In this document: positions 11,437 to 21,363 of the stretch, in pieces
Layout: every line of letters starts with the position of its first letter
Numbering within the stretch: the first letter of the stretch is position 1
Assembly: GCF_000025345.1 (NCBI RefSeq)
Contig: NC_013757.1
Coordinates: forward strand, 2,108,001-2,172,000
Source of the DNA: Geodermatophilus obscurus DSM 43160
GTDB lineage: Bacteria > Actinomycetota > Actinomycetes > Mycobacteriales > Geodermatophilaceae
Length of the DNA stretch: 64,000 bases
Direction of reading: 5' to 3'
Notes under the pieces: model-generated
The model's input: the letters and a program-made list of their open reading frames with translations, nothing else
What the model was told of the DNA's origin: nothing
Databases searched by the model: none
Program-made: the position numbers and the translations under genes

Positions 11437-11736
11437 GTGGGTGCGCTCACGCCCGACTGTGACCCAGACCTGTCCAACTGCGGCTCGCCGACGTCCCCGC
11501 CCGGGGGCGGCGTGCGGTCCACGGTCGTCCTGCTCGCCCTGGTGACCGTCGCGGTGCTCGCCGTCACCGGCGAGGCGGTGCCGGGCGCGGTGGCCTTCCT
11601 GGCCGGTGGGCTGGGTCTGGTGTCCGCGCTCGTGCTGGGCGGGCGGGCGGTCCGCCTGGCCCGGCGGGCCGGCGCAGCGGTCGCGGCGCACGCGCCCTGG
11701 GCGGGAGCGGTGCGCCGGTCGCGCCCGGTGGGCTGA
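11437..11736 (+). CDS. Small membrane protein of unknown function
   Basis: The frame encodes 99 residues from a GTG at 11437, which has GGAGGAG 6 nt upstream. An ATG at 11422 in the same frame would contain that ribosome binding site. After a polar N-terminus with two cysteines come two adjacent hydrophobic segments (STVVLLALVTVAVLAVTG and AVAFLAGGLGLVSALVLGG) and a basic tail, so both ends probably face the cytoplasm. I do not recognise a family. It sits between two hairpins as a single-gene unit. Confidence 0.55.
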   Translation: MGALTPDCDPDLSNCGSPTSPPGGGVRSTVVLLALVTVAVLAVTGEAVPGAVAFLAGGLGLVSALVLGGRAVRLARRAGAAVAAHAPWAGAVRRSRPVG

Positions 11737-11755
11737 CGCGGCGGGCCGGCTCCGG

Positions 11756-11774
11756 GCCGGCCTGCGCGGCCGGC
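11756..11774 (+). terminator. Hairpin between small membrane gene and lipase
   Basis: GCCGGCC-TGCGC-GGCCGGC is a perfect 7-bp stem with a 5-base loop, placed 20 bp after the stop of the small membrane protein. Confidence 0.45.
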
Positions 11775-11826
11775 GGGGAGCAGGCAGGCTGACCGGCGAC
11801 GACGCCGTCCGAGGAGGCCTGCCGCG

Positions 11827-12747
11827 ATGACCGACCCTGCCCCCGTCACCTGGACCACGGCCGCCGACGGCGTCCGGCTGGCCGAGCGCCGGTGGACGCC
11901 CGAGGGCGCGGTGCGGGGGACCGTCCAGCTCGTGCACGGGCTCTCCGAGCACGCCGGTCGCTACGAGCGGCTGGCCCGCGCGCTCATCGCGCAGGGCCTC
12001 GCCGTCGGCGCCCTCGACCAGCGGGGGCACGGGCGCACGGCGGAGTCGACCGGCCCGGGCGGCTTCGGGGAGGGCGCGAGCAGCGACGCCGTCCTCGACG
12101 ACGTCCGCGACCTGGGACAGCGGCTGGCCGCCGACCACCCCGGCGTCCCGGCCTTCCTGCTCGGCCACTCGCTGGGTTCCGCGGTCGCGCTTGCCTCGGC
12201 CGAGCGCGACGGCGCCGGCCTGGCCGGCCTGGTGCTCTCCGGGCCGATCGGCGTCTCTCCGGGCTTCGTCGAGGTCGTGCCGCAGCTCCAGGCGGCGGTC
12301 GCCGGCGGGATGGGCGACCAGCCGATGGACGCCCTGGGCGCCTTCAACGCCCCCTTCGAGCCGGCCCGCACCCCCTTCGACTGGCTGACCCGCGACGCCG
12401 ACGAGGTCGACGCCTACGTGGCCGACCCGCTGTGCGGCGACGACTTCCCGCCGACGTACCGCTACGGCGCCGGGATGTTCGAGCTCGTGACGCAGGTGGC
12501 GACCCCCGAGGGCGTGGCCGGCCTGCCCGACGGGCTGCCGGTGCTGCTGCTGGCCGGGCAGCGCGACCCGGTCGGTGGGGTGGATGCCGCCCAGGTCACC
12601 GCGCTGGCCGACCTGCTGCGCGCCCACGGCCTGCCGGTCGAGCTGCGGGTCTACCCCGACGCCCGGCACGAGGTCTTCAACGAGACCAACCGCGACGAGG
12701 TGACCGCCGACCTGCTGGCCTGGATGGGTGCCCGGCTCGCCGGCTGA
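11827..12747 (+). CDS. Alpha/beta hydrolase, monoacylglycerol lipase-like
   Basis: The 306-residue product has the layout of bacterial monoglyceride lipases: LVHGLSEHAGRY near residue 40, ALDQRGHGRT, and the nucleophile elbow GHSLGSAVAL with the catalytic Ser near residue 118. The later Asp lies in LLAGQRDPVGG and the His in YPDARHEVFNE. It lacks a signal peptide, so it acts inside the cell or at the membrane face. GAGGAGG precedes the ATG. The gene is followed at 12761 by a 12-bp palindrome and the uvrC promoter, so it is probably transcribed alone. Confidence 0.88.
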   Translation: MTDPAPVTWTTAADGVRLAERRWTPEGAVRGTVQLVHGLSEHAGRYERLARALIAQGLAVGALDQRGHGRTAESTGPGGFGEGASSDAVLDDVRDLGQRLAADHPGVPAFLLGHSLGSAVALASAERDGAGLAGLVLSGPIGVSPGFVEVVPQLQAAVAGGMGDQPMDALGAFNAPFEPARTPFDWLTRDADEVDAYVADPLCGDDFPPTYRYGAGMFELVTQVATPEGVAGLPDGLPVLLLAGQRDPVGGVDAAQVTALADLLRAHGLPVELRVYPDARHEVFNETNRDEVTADLLAWMGARLAG

Positions 12748-12815
12748 CCGGCATCCGAACCACACCGGTGTGATCCCGGGTGCCCCGCGGTCGGCGAAGC
12801 GTCGTCCGGCCCACC

Positions 12816-12821
12816 TAACCT
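12816..12821 (+). promoter_or_regulatory. -10 element for leaderless uvrC
   Basis: TAACCT lies 7 bp before the uvrC ATG, with no ribosome binding site between them. The perfect palindrome CACACCGGTGTG at 12761-12772 lies about 45 bp further upstream and might be an operator. I see no LexA box. Confidence 0.4.
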
Positions 12822-12828
12822 GGGGTAC

Positions 12829-14901
12829 ATGCCCGACCCGTCCACGTACCGACCGGCGGTCGGCAGCATCCCGGAGTCGCCCGGCGTCTACAAGTTCCGC
12901 GACCCCAACGGCCGGGTGGTCTACGTCGGCAAGGCCAAGAACCTCCGGCAGCGGTTGAACAGCTACTTCGCCGACGTCGCGGGCCTGCACCCTCGCACCC
13001 GGCAGATGGTGACGACGGCGGCCAGCGTCGAGTGGACCGTCGTCGGCACGGAGGTCGAGGCCCTCCAGCTCGAGTACAACTGGATCAAGGAGTTCGACCC
13101 GCGGTTCAACGTCCGCTACCGCGACGACAAGAGCTACCCGAGCCTCGCCGTGACGCTCAACGAGGAGTACCCGCGGCTGCAGGTGATGCGCGGCCCGAAG
13201 AAGAAGGGCGTCCGCTACTTCGGCCCGTACGCGCACGCCTGGGCCATCCGCGAGACGCTCGACACCCTCACCCGAGTCTTCCCGGCGCGGACCTGCTCCA
13301 ACGGCGTCTTCAAGCGCGCCGGCCAGATCGGCCGGCCCTGCCTGCTCGGCTACATCGGCAAGTGCGCCGCCCCCTGCGTCGGCCGGGTCTCCGCGGAGGA
13401 GCACCGGCAGATCGTCGACGGCTTCTGCGAGTTCATGGCCGGGCGCACCGACCAGATGATCCGCCGCCTCGAGCGCGAGATGGCCGAGGCCGCCGAGGCG
13501 ATGGAGTACGAGAAGGCCGCCCGGCTGCGCGACGACCTCGGCGCCCTCCGGCGGGCGATGGAGAAGCAGGCCGTCGTCCTCGGGAACGGCACCGACGCCG
13601 ACGTGGTCGCCTTCGCCCAGGACGAGCTGGAGGCCTCCGTGCAGGTCTTCCACGTCCGCGGCGGTCGGGTCCGCGGCCAGCGCGGGTGGATCGTCGACAA
13701 GGTCGAGGAGGTCAGCACCGGCGAGCTGGTCGAGCAGTTCGTGCTGCAGGTCTACGGCGGCGTCGACGAGGCGACCGGCGTCGGGGAGGCGGGGGAGGCG
13801 GTGCCCAGGGAGGTGCTCGTCCCCGAGCTGCCCGACGATGCCGACGTCTACGAGGAGCTGCTCAGCGAGCTCCGCGGCAGCCGCGTGAGCCTGCGGGTGC
13901 CACAGCGGGGCGACAAGCGGGCCCTGCTGGAGACGGTGGAGCGCAACGCCAAGGAGGCCTTCGCCCGGCACCGGGTCAAGCGGTCCAGCGACCTCACCGC
14001 CCGCTCGCTGGCGCTGTCGGAGCTGCAGGAGGCGCTGGAGCTGCCCGACGCGCCGCTGCGCATCGAGTGCATCGACGTCTCGCACGTCCAGCAGACCAAC
14101 GTCGTGGCCAGCATGGTCGTCTTCGAGGACGGTCTGGCGAAGAAGTCCGACTACCGCCGGTTCTCCGTCACCCACGGCACCGACGACACCGCGGCGATGG
14201 CCGAGGTCGTCCGGCGCCGGTTCGCCCGCCACCTCAAGGAGGAGCAGGACCGCCGCGACGAGCAGGGGGTGGCGGCGGAGGAGGGCCGGCCGCGCCGGTT
14301 CGCCTACCCGCCGAACCTGCTCGTGGTGGACGGCGGTGCACCGCAGGTCGCCGCGGCCGCCCGGTCGCTCGACGAGCTGGGCATCGTCGACGTGGCCGTC
14401 TGCGGGCTGGCCAAGCGGATGGAGGAGGTGTGGCTGCCCGGGGAGTCCGACCCGGTCATCCTGCCGCGCACCTCCGAGGCGCTGTACCTGCTGCAGCGGG
14501 TCCGCGACGAGGCGCACCGCTTCGCGATCACCTACCACCGGCAGAAGCGGTCCACCAGCATGCTGGTCTCCCTGTTGGACGACGTCCCCGGGCTCGGGGA
14601 GACGCGACGGAAGGCGCTGATGAAGCAGTTCGGATCCCTCAAGAGGCTGCGGGCTGCCACGGTCGAGGAGCTGATGGTCGTGCCCGGCATCGGTCGGCGG
14701 ACGGCGGAGGCAGTGCTCGCGGCGGTGGCGCAGCCGGAGGCGGGGGAGGCGGGCGCCCCCGAGGCGAGCGGGCCGGCGGACGACGCCGCGCCCGCCGGGG
14801 AGACCGTGGAGACGACGACCGCCCCGGCCGGTCCGGCCGCGCGCGGCACCCCCCGCAGCGGCTCCGGCGCCACCGCCGAGGTCGGGCTGGTGGCGTCGTG
14901 A
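12829..14901 (+). CDS. uvrC: Excinuclease ABC subunit C
   Basis: UvrC makes both incisions beside the lesion during nucleotide excision repair. The 690-residue protein has the GIY-YIG domain at the N-terminus (SPGVYKF and [14 protein letters not shown]), a UVR motif around residue 220 ([18 protein letters not shown]), the RNase H-like 5' nuclease domain ([20 protein letters not shown] and VVDGGAPQV) and two helix-hairpin-helix units at the end ([12 protein letters not shown] and [12 protein letters not shown]). A tail of about 50 residues rich in Ala, Gly and Pro follows. It starts the uvrC-rapZ-yvcK-whiA cluster typical of actinobacteria. Confidence 0.98.
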
Positions 14902-14953
14902 GCGGCTCGGTGGTGGATCCGGCTCCGCCGGGCCGGGGCGAACGGGGAGCACT

Positions 14954-15916
14954 GTGACGGAGCAGGCCGGGACCGCCCACCTCGAGGTGCCGCCCGGCGC
15001 CCCCGGACACCCGCACAGCGAGGTCCCGGTACCGCTCGACCCCACCTCCACCGAGACGCCGCCGCTGGACGTCGTCGTCGTCACCGGGCTCTCCGGCGCC
15101 GGCAAGAACAGCGCCGGGCGGGTGCTGGAGGACCTCGGCTGGTTCGTCGTCGACAACCTGCCGCCGGCGCTGCTGCTGCCCATGGTCGAGCTCGGCGCCC
15201 GCGGCGACGTGCGCCGGTTCGCCGCCGTCGTCGACGTCCGCAGCCGGGCCTTCTCCAGCGACCTGCAGGAGGCCATCCGGGTGCTCGCCGAGGCCGGCCA
15301 CCGCCCGCGGGTCGTCTACGTGCACGCGCGCGACGAGGTGCTGGTCCGCCGCTACGAGTCCAACCGGCGGGAGCACCCGCTGCAGGGCACCGGCACGCTC
15401 ATCGACGGCATCACCGAGGAGCGGGCGCTGCTGACCGGCATCGCCGGCGAGGCCGATCTCTGGGTCGACACCAGCGACCTCAACATCCACCAGCTGCGCG
15501 CCACGCTGGAGAACGCCTTCGCCCGCGAGGGCAAGACGCCGCCGCTGACCGCGACGGTGCTCAGCTTCGGGTTCAAGTACGGCCTGCCGTTGGACGCCGA
15601 CCTGGTCGTCGATGCCCGCTTCCTGCCCAACCCGCACTGGCTGCCCGACCTGCGCCCGCACACCGGTCAGGACCCCGACGTCCGCGACTACGTCCTCGGC
15701 CAGGACGCCGCCCGACCCTTCCTCGACCGGTACACCGACGTGCTGCGCCTGCTCATCCCCGGCTACCGCCGCGAGGGCAAGCGCTACCTGACCCTCGCCG
15801 TGGGCTGCACCGGCGGGAAGCACCGCAGCGTCGCCATCGCCGAGGAGTTCGCCCGACGGCTGCGCGCCGACGGCGTCGACGCCACCGTCCAGCACCGCGA
15901 CCTGGGCCGCGAGTAG
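14954..15916 (+). CDS. rapZ: RNase adapter RapZ / P-loop nucleotide-binding protein
   Basis: The protein (320 residues) matches the RapZ/YvcJ family, which binds nucleotides and in other bacteria controls sRNA decay and cell-wall precursor supply. After a 38-residue Pro-rich lead come the P-loop GLSGAGKNSAGRVLEDLGW, FVVDNLPPALL, RRYESNRREHPL, and the C-terminal domain with SFGFKYGLP, DLVVDARFLPNP and AVGCTGGKHRSVAIAE. In the P-loop the residue after Lys is Asn instead of Ser/Thr, which is unusual. The GTG start has CGGGGAG upstream. The stop overlaps the GTG of yvcK by one base, so the two are translationally coupled. Confidence 0.93.
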   Translation: MTEQAGTAHLEVPPGAPGHPHSEVPVPLDPTSTETPPLDVVVVTGLSGAGKNSAGRVLEDLGWFVVDNLPPALLLPMVELGARGDVRRFAAVVDVRSRAFSSDLQEAIRVLAEAGHRPRVVYVHARDEVLVRRYESNRREHPLQGTGTLIDGITEERALLTGIAGEADLWVDTSDLNIHQLRATLENAFAREGKTPPLTATVLSFGFKYGLPLDADLVVDARFLPNPHWLPDLRPHTGQDPDVRDYVLGQDAARPFLDRYTDVLRLLIPGYRREGKRYLTLAVGCTGGKHRSVAIAEEFARRLRADGVDATVQHRDLGRE

Positions 15917-17016
15917 TGGGGGCCCCGGAACACGCCCCGTCCGCCGGACCCGACGCGGCCGCGGTCCGGCCGCCGCGCGTGGTCGCCTTCGGCGGCGGTC
16001 ACGGGCTGGCGGCGGCGCTCGCCGCCTGGCGCCGGATCACGCCGGACCTGACCGCGGTCGTCACCGTCGCGGACGACGGTGGCTCCTCCGGGCGGATCCG
16101 GCGGGAGATGCCGGTCCTGCCGCCGGGCGACCTGCGGATGGCGTTGACCGCGCTGGCCGGCGAGGACGCCGACACCCGCCGGATGGCGGCGCTCCTGCAG
16201 CACCGCCTCGGCGGCAGCGGCGTCCTCGCCGGCCACCCGGTGGGCAACCTGGTGCTGACCGGGCTGGTCGAGATGCACGGCGGGGACACCGTCCGGGCGC
16301 TGGACGACGTGTGCCGGTTGCTGGGCGCCCGCGGGCGGGTGCTGCCGATGGCCGACGTCCCCCTGGACCTGGTCGCGCGGGTGGAGAGCACCGACCCCGA
16401 CGACCCGGCGCGGGCGCGGACCATCCGCGGTCAGGTGGCGATCGCCACGACGCCGGGACGGGTGCGCGAGATCCGGCTGTCCCCGGCCGACCCGCCGGTG
16501 CACCCCGACGTGCTGGACGCCATCGCCACCGCCGACGTCGTCTCGCTGGGCCCGGGTTCCTGGTACACGTCGGTGCTGCCGCACCTGCTGGTACCGCGGC
16601 TGCGCGCCGCGCTCGCCGCGAGCCGCGCCCGGGTGGTCGTCGTCCTCAATCTCGAGCCCCAGCCAGGGGAGACCGACGGCTTCTCGCCGGAGGAGCACCT
16701 CACCGTGCTGCAGAGCCATCTCCGCGGAGTGGCATTGCACACGGTGATCGCCGATGAGGAATCGGTGGTTGACCGCCGTGGTCTCCTGTCTGCGGTACGT
16801 GAGTGCGGTGCCGAGCTCGTCCTGGCCCCGGTCGCCGAGGACCGCGGCGTGCCGCGACACGACCCGGTGCGCCTGGCCGGAGCACTCCGCGAGGCGCTCT
16901 GGTCCGTGGTCGCGACGCGACAGGGCATGGAAATAAGCGAGCGGGTACCGCAACCTCTCGTACCGGGACCGGTACGAGAGGGAGACGAAGGGAACGCCGC
17001 ACATGGGGCTTGGTGA
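15916..17016 (+). CDS. yvcK: Gluconeogenesis factor YvcK/GlmR (CofD-like)
   Basis: The 366-residue protein belongs to the YvcK/GlmR family, which binds UDP-GlcNAc and links central carbon flux to peptidoglycan synthesis in Bacillus and mycobacteria (CuvA). The N-terminal motif VAFGGGHGLAAALAAWR, then VVTVADDGGSSGRIRRE, PPGDLRMAL, GHPVGNLVL and LGPGSWYTSVLPHLL are all family signatures. The reading frame ends with a poorly conserved tail (after RQGMEISERV) that covers a perfect DNA palindrome lying in front of whiA. The gene is coupled to rapZ. Confidence 0.93.
   Translation: MGAPEHAPSAGPDAAAVRPPRVVAFGGGHGLAAALAAWRRITPDLTAVVTVADDGGSSGRIRREMPVLPPGDLRMALTALAGEDADTRRMAALLQHRLGGSGVLAGHPVGNLVLTGLVEMHGGDTVRALDDVCRLLGARGRVLPMADVPLDLVARVESTDPDDPARARTIRGQVAIATTPGRVREIRLSPADPPVHPDVLDAIATADVVSLGPGSWYTSVLPHLLVPRLRAALAASRARVVVVLNLEPQPGETDGFSPEEHLTVLQSHLRGVALHTVIADEESVVDRRGLLSAVRECGAELVLAPVAEDRGVPRHDPVRLAGALREALWSVVATRQGMEISERVPQPLVPGPVREGDEGNAAHGAW
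16954..16981 (+). promoter_or_regulatory. 28-bp palindrome at the yvcK-whiA junction
   Basis: CCTCTCGTACCGG and its exact reverse complement are separated only by GA. The element lies inside the last codons of yvcK, about 63 bp before the whiA start. It could be an operator for an internal whiA promoter or an RNA hairpin. Confidence 0.5.
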
Positions 17017-17043
17017 GCCCGGGGGAACATGGGGGTGGACGGC

Positions 17044-18024
17044 ATGGCGATGACGGCCATGGTCAAGGACGAACTGTCGCGCGTGGAGTGCACGAAGACC
17101 TCCGAGCGCAAGGCGGAGGTCACGGCGCTGCTGCGCTTCAGCGGCGGCCTGCACATCGTCGGTGGTCGAGTGGTCATCGAGGCCGAGCTCGACACCGGCT
17201 CGGTGGCCCGCCGGCTGCGCCGCGACATCAGCGAGGTCTACGGCTACACGAGCGGCGTCAGCGTGCTGGCGGGCGGCAACATCCGCCGCGGGGTGCGCTA
17301 CCTGGTCCGGATCGCCAAGCACGGCGAGGGCCTGGCCCGGCAGACCGGGCTGGTCGACCAGCGGGGCCGGCCGGTCCGCGGGCTGCCGCCGTCGGTGGTC
17401 AGCGGCGGCCTGAACGACGCCGAGGCCGCCTGGCGGGGGGCCTTCCTCGCGCACGGCTCGCTGACCGAGCCCGGCCGCTCCTCCTCCCTGGAGGTCACCT
17501 GCCCGGGCCCGGAGGCCGCGATGGCGCTGGTGGGCGCGGCCCGCCGGCTCGGCATCGCCGCCAAGGCCCGCGAGGTGCGCGGCGCCGACCGGGTGGTCGT
17601 CCGCGACGGCGACGCGATCAGCGCGCTGCTCACCCGCATGGGCGCCCACGACGCGGTGCTGGCCTGGGAGGAGCGGCGGATGCGCCGCGAGGTCCGGGCC
17701 ACCGCCAACCGGCTGGCCAACTTCGACGACGCCAACCTGCGCCGCTCCGCCCGGGCGGCGGTCGCAGCCAGCGCCCGCGTGGAGCGGGCGCTGGAGATCC
17801 TCGACGGCGACGCCCCCGAGCACCTGCTGGTCGCCGGCCGGCTGCGTCTGGAGTACGGCCAGGCGTCGCTGGAGGAGCTCGGCCAGCGCGCCGACCCCCC
17901 GATGACCAAGGACGCCGTCGCCGGCCGGATCCGCCGGCTGCTGGCCATGGCCGACAAGCGGGCCAAGGACCTCGGCATCTCCGACACCGAGTCGGTCGTG
18001 ACCGAGGACATGCTCACCCAGTGA
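17044..18024 (+). CDS. whiA: Sporulation/cell-division regulator WhiA
   Basis: WhiA is a DNA-binding regulator related to LAGLIDADG endonucleases. In Streptomyces it works with WhiB to switch on cell division genes, and homologues occur across Gram-positives. The copy has 326 residues from [11 protein letters not shown]. It contains [17 protein letters not shown], the LAGLIDADG-like [23 protein letters not shown] part, and the C-terminal HTH region with [32 protein letters not shown]. The ATG at 17044 matches the usual start; ATG 17029 in frame is an alternative. Downstream are an interspersed repeat and a perfect hairpin, so the transcript ends before gap. Confidence 0.96.
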
Positions 18025-18098
18025 AAGGACCCTCCTGCCCCCCACCGCTCGCAGGCTCGCGGCGGGGCCCTGCAGGAGGGCCGTTCCAGCCTGTCACC
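18025..18098 (+). repeat. Interspersed hairpin repeat, copy 1 (after whiA)
   Basis: The repeat begins right after the whiA stop. The outer stem is CCCTCCTGC (18030-18038) with GCAGGAGGG (18072-18080). The inner arms CCCCACCGC and GCGGCGGGG pair with one mismatch around the conserved CTCGCAGGCTCG core. The tail GTTCCAGCCTGTCACC follows. It belongs to an eight-copy family in this window. Confidence 0.8.
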
Positions 18099-18130
18099 GG
18101 CCCGGGTCGCCCTCCCGGGCGACCCGGGCC
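18099..18130 (+). terminator. Strong hairpin terminator between whiA and gap
   Basis: GGCCCGGGTCGCCC and GGGCGACCCGGGCC form a perfect 14-bp stem with the loop TCCC. Together with the repeat before it, this should end transcription from the uvrC-whiA cluster. Confidence 0.75.
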
Positions 18131-18148
18131 GCGTCGTGTCCGGACCGA

Positions 18149-19246
<1,098 letters not shown>

Positions 19247-19257
19247 CGCGGCGCGCC

Positions 19258-20451
19258 ATGCGTTCCCTCGACGACCTGCTCGCCGAGGGCGTCTCGGGTC
19301 GGCGCGTGCTCGTGCGCGCCGACCTGAACGTCCCGCTGGACAAGACCACCCGGGCCATCACCGACGACGGCCGGATCCGCGCCAGCCTGCCCACGCTGCA
19401 GGCGCTGCGCGAGGCCGGTGCCCGCGTCGTCGTCGCCGCCCACCTCGGCCGGCCCAAGGGCGCGCCGGACCCGCAGTACTCGCTGGCGCCGGTCGCCGCC
19501 CGGCTCGGTGAGCTGCTCGGCACCGAGGTGCCGCTGGCCGCCGACGTCGCGGGCGAGGACGCGCAGGCGAAGGCCGGTCAGCTCGGCGACGGCGACGTTG
19601 TGCTGCTGGAGAACGTCCGCTTCGAGGCCGCGGAGACGTCGAAGGACGACGCCGAGCGGGGCGGGCTGGCCGATCGGTTCGCCGCCCTCGCCGACACCTT
19701 CGTCGACGACGCCTTCGGCGCCGTGCACCGCAAGCACGCCTCGGTGTACGACGTGGCGCTGCGGCTGCCGCACGTCGCCGGCCGGCTGGTGGCCACCGAG
19801 CTCGACGTGCTCACCCGGCTGACCCGGGACCCGGAGCGGCCCTACGTCGTGGTGCTCGGCGGCTCGAAGGTCAGCGACAAGCTGGCCGTCATCGAGGCGC
19901 TGCTGCCCAAGGTCGACCGGCTGCTCGTCGGCGGCGGCATGTGCTTCACCTTCCTGGCCGCCCAGGGCCACGGGGTCGGGAAGTCGCTGCTGGAGGCCGA
20001 CCAGGTCGAGACCTGCCGGCGGCTGCTGGCCGAGGCCGGTGACCGCATCGTGCTGCCGCTCGACGTCGTCTGCGCGCCGGAGTTCAGCGCGGACGTGGAG
20101 ACGACCACCGTCCCGGTCGAGTCCATCCCGGACGACCAGATGGGCCTGGACGTCGGCCCGCGCACGGTCGAGGCCTTCGGCCGCGAGCTCGGCGGGGCCC
20201 GCACCGTCTTCTGGAACGGGCCGATGGGCGTGTTCGAGCTCGCGCCGTTCCAGGCCGGCACCCGGGGGGTGGCCGGAGCGGTGGCCGCGGTCGACGGCCT
20301 GTCGGTCGTCGGCGGCGGCGACTCGGCCGCCGCGGTGCGCCAGCTCGGGCTCGACGAGGCCGCCTACGGCCACATCAGCACCGGCGGCGGCGCGTCGCTG
20401 GAGTACCTCGAGGGCCGGGAGCTGCCCGGCCTCGCGGTGCTGGCCGACTGA
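19258..20451 (+). CDS. pgk: Phosphoglycerate kinase
   Basis: PGK transfers phosphate from 1,3-bisphosphoglycerate to ADP. The 397-residue protein has [12 protein letters not shown] near residue 20, [41 protein letters not shown] at the hinge, GPRTVEAF and [12 protein letters not shown], and the nucleotide loop [15 protein letters not shown] with [14 protein letters not shown]. These cover both lobes and all the usual ligand residues. The ATG at 19258 has no strong ribosome binding site, in line with coupling to gap 11 bp upstream. Confidence 0.98.
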   Translation: MRSLDDLLAEGVSGRRVLVRADLNVPLDKTTRAITDDGRIRASLPTLQALREAGARVVVAAHLGRPKGAPDPQYSLAPVAARLGELLGTEVPLAADVAGEDAQAKAGQLGDGDVVLLENVRFEAAETSKDDAERGGLADRFAALADTFVDDAFGAVHRKHASVYDVALRLPHVAGRLVATELDVLTRLTRDPERPYVVVLGGSKVSDKLAVIEALLPKVDRLLVGGGMCFTFLAAQGHGVGKSLLEADQVETCRRLLAEAGDRIVLPLDVVCAPEFSADVETTTVPVESIPDDQMGLDVGPRTVEAFGRELGGARTVFWNGPMGVFELAPFQAGTRGVAGAVAAVDGLSVVGGGDSAAAVRQLGLDEAAYGHISTGGGASLEYLEGRELPGLAVLAD

Positions 20452-20466
20452 GCGAGGAGGACGGAC

Positions 20467-21330
20467 ATGGCACGCAGGGGCACCCCGGTCCGCCGCGAGG
20501 GGCGCCGGCCGCTCCTCGCCGGCAACTGGAAGATGAACCTCACCCACCTCGAGGCCATCGGGATGGTGCAGAAACTCGCCTTCAGCCTCAAGGAGACCGA
20601 GCTGGAGGCCGCCGAGGTCGTCGTCCTCCCGCCGTTCACCGCGCTGCGGAGCGTGCAGACGCTCGTCAACGGCGACAAGCTGGAGATCGGCTACGGCGCG
20701 CAGGACCTCTCCGTGCAGGACTCCGGCGCCTACACCGGCGAGGTCAGCGGCGCGATGCTCGCCGCGCTGGCCTGCCGGTACGTGGTCGTCGGCCACTCCG
20801 AGCGGCGCGCGCTGCACGGTGAGGACGACGCCGTGGTGGCCGGCAAGGTGCAGGCGGCGCTGCGGCACGGCCTGGTCCCGATCCTGTGCGTGGGGGAGGG
20901 GTTGGAGGTCCGCCGGGCCGGCGAGCACGTCGCGCACTGCACCGCCCAGCTGGACGCGGCCCTGGAGGGGCTGACCGCCGAGCAGCTCACCGGTTCCGGC
21001 GCGGGCACGGAGGCCGGGGGCGGCGGGGGTTCCGGGTCCGGCGGAGGGGTCGTGATCGCCTATGAGCCGGTGTGGGCGATCGGCACCGGCGAGGTGGCCA
21101 CACCCGAGGACGCTCAGGAGGTGTGCGGTGCCCTGCGGTCACGGCTCGCCGAGCGTTTCGGCGCCGAGACCGCCGGGGTCGTCCGTATCCTCTACGGCGG
21201 GTCGGTGAAGGCCGCCAACACGGCCGGGATCCTGGCCGGGCCGGACGTCGACGGTGCACTCGTCGGTGGCGCCAGCCTGGACGCCGACGAGTTCGCGCAG
21301 ATCTGTCGGACAGCCGCCGACGTCGGCTGA
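20467..21330 (+). CDS. tpiA: Triosephosphate isomerase with a Gly/Ser insert
   Basis: TIM interconverts dihydroxyacetone phosphate and glyceraldehyde 3-phosphate. The barrel motifs are complete: AGNWKMN near residue 19, the electrophilic His in VVGHSERR, the catalytic Glu in [23 protein letters not shown] and GALVGGASL. The protein has 287 residues, longer than the usual 250-260. Most of the excess is a Gly/Ser-rich insert at about residues 176-195, just before the strand that carries the catalytic Glu. A short basic N-terminal extension adds the rest. GAGGAGG precedes the ATG. Confidence 0.97.
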   Translation: MARRGTPVRREGRRPLLAGNWKMNLTHLEAIGMVQKLAFSLKETELEAAEVVVLPPFTALRSVQTLVNGDKLEIGYGAQDLSVQDSGAYTGEVSGAMLAALACRYVVVGHSERRALHGEDDAVVAGKVQAALRHGLVPILCVGEGLEVRRAGEHVAHCTAQLDAALEGLTAEQLTGSGAGTEAGGGGGSGSGGGVVIAYEPVWAIGTGEVATPEDAQEVCGALRSRLAERFGAETAGVVRILYGGSVKAANTAGILAGPDVDGALVGGASLDADEFAQICRTAADVG

Positions 21331-21363
21331 CCGCCGCCGCCGGACGGGCGGGGAGCGGGTGGA

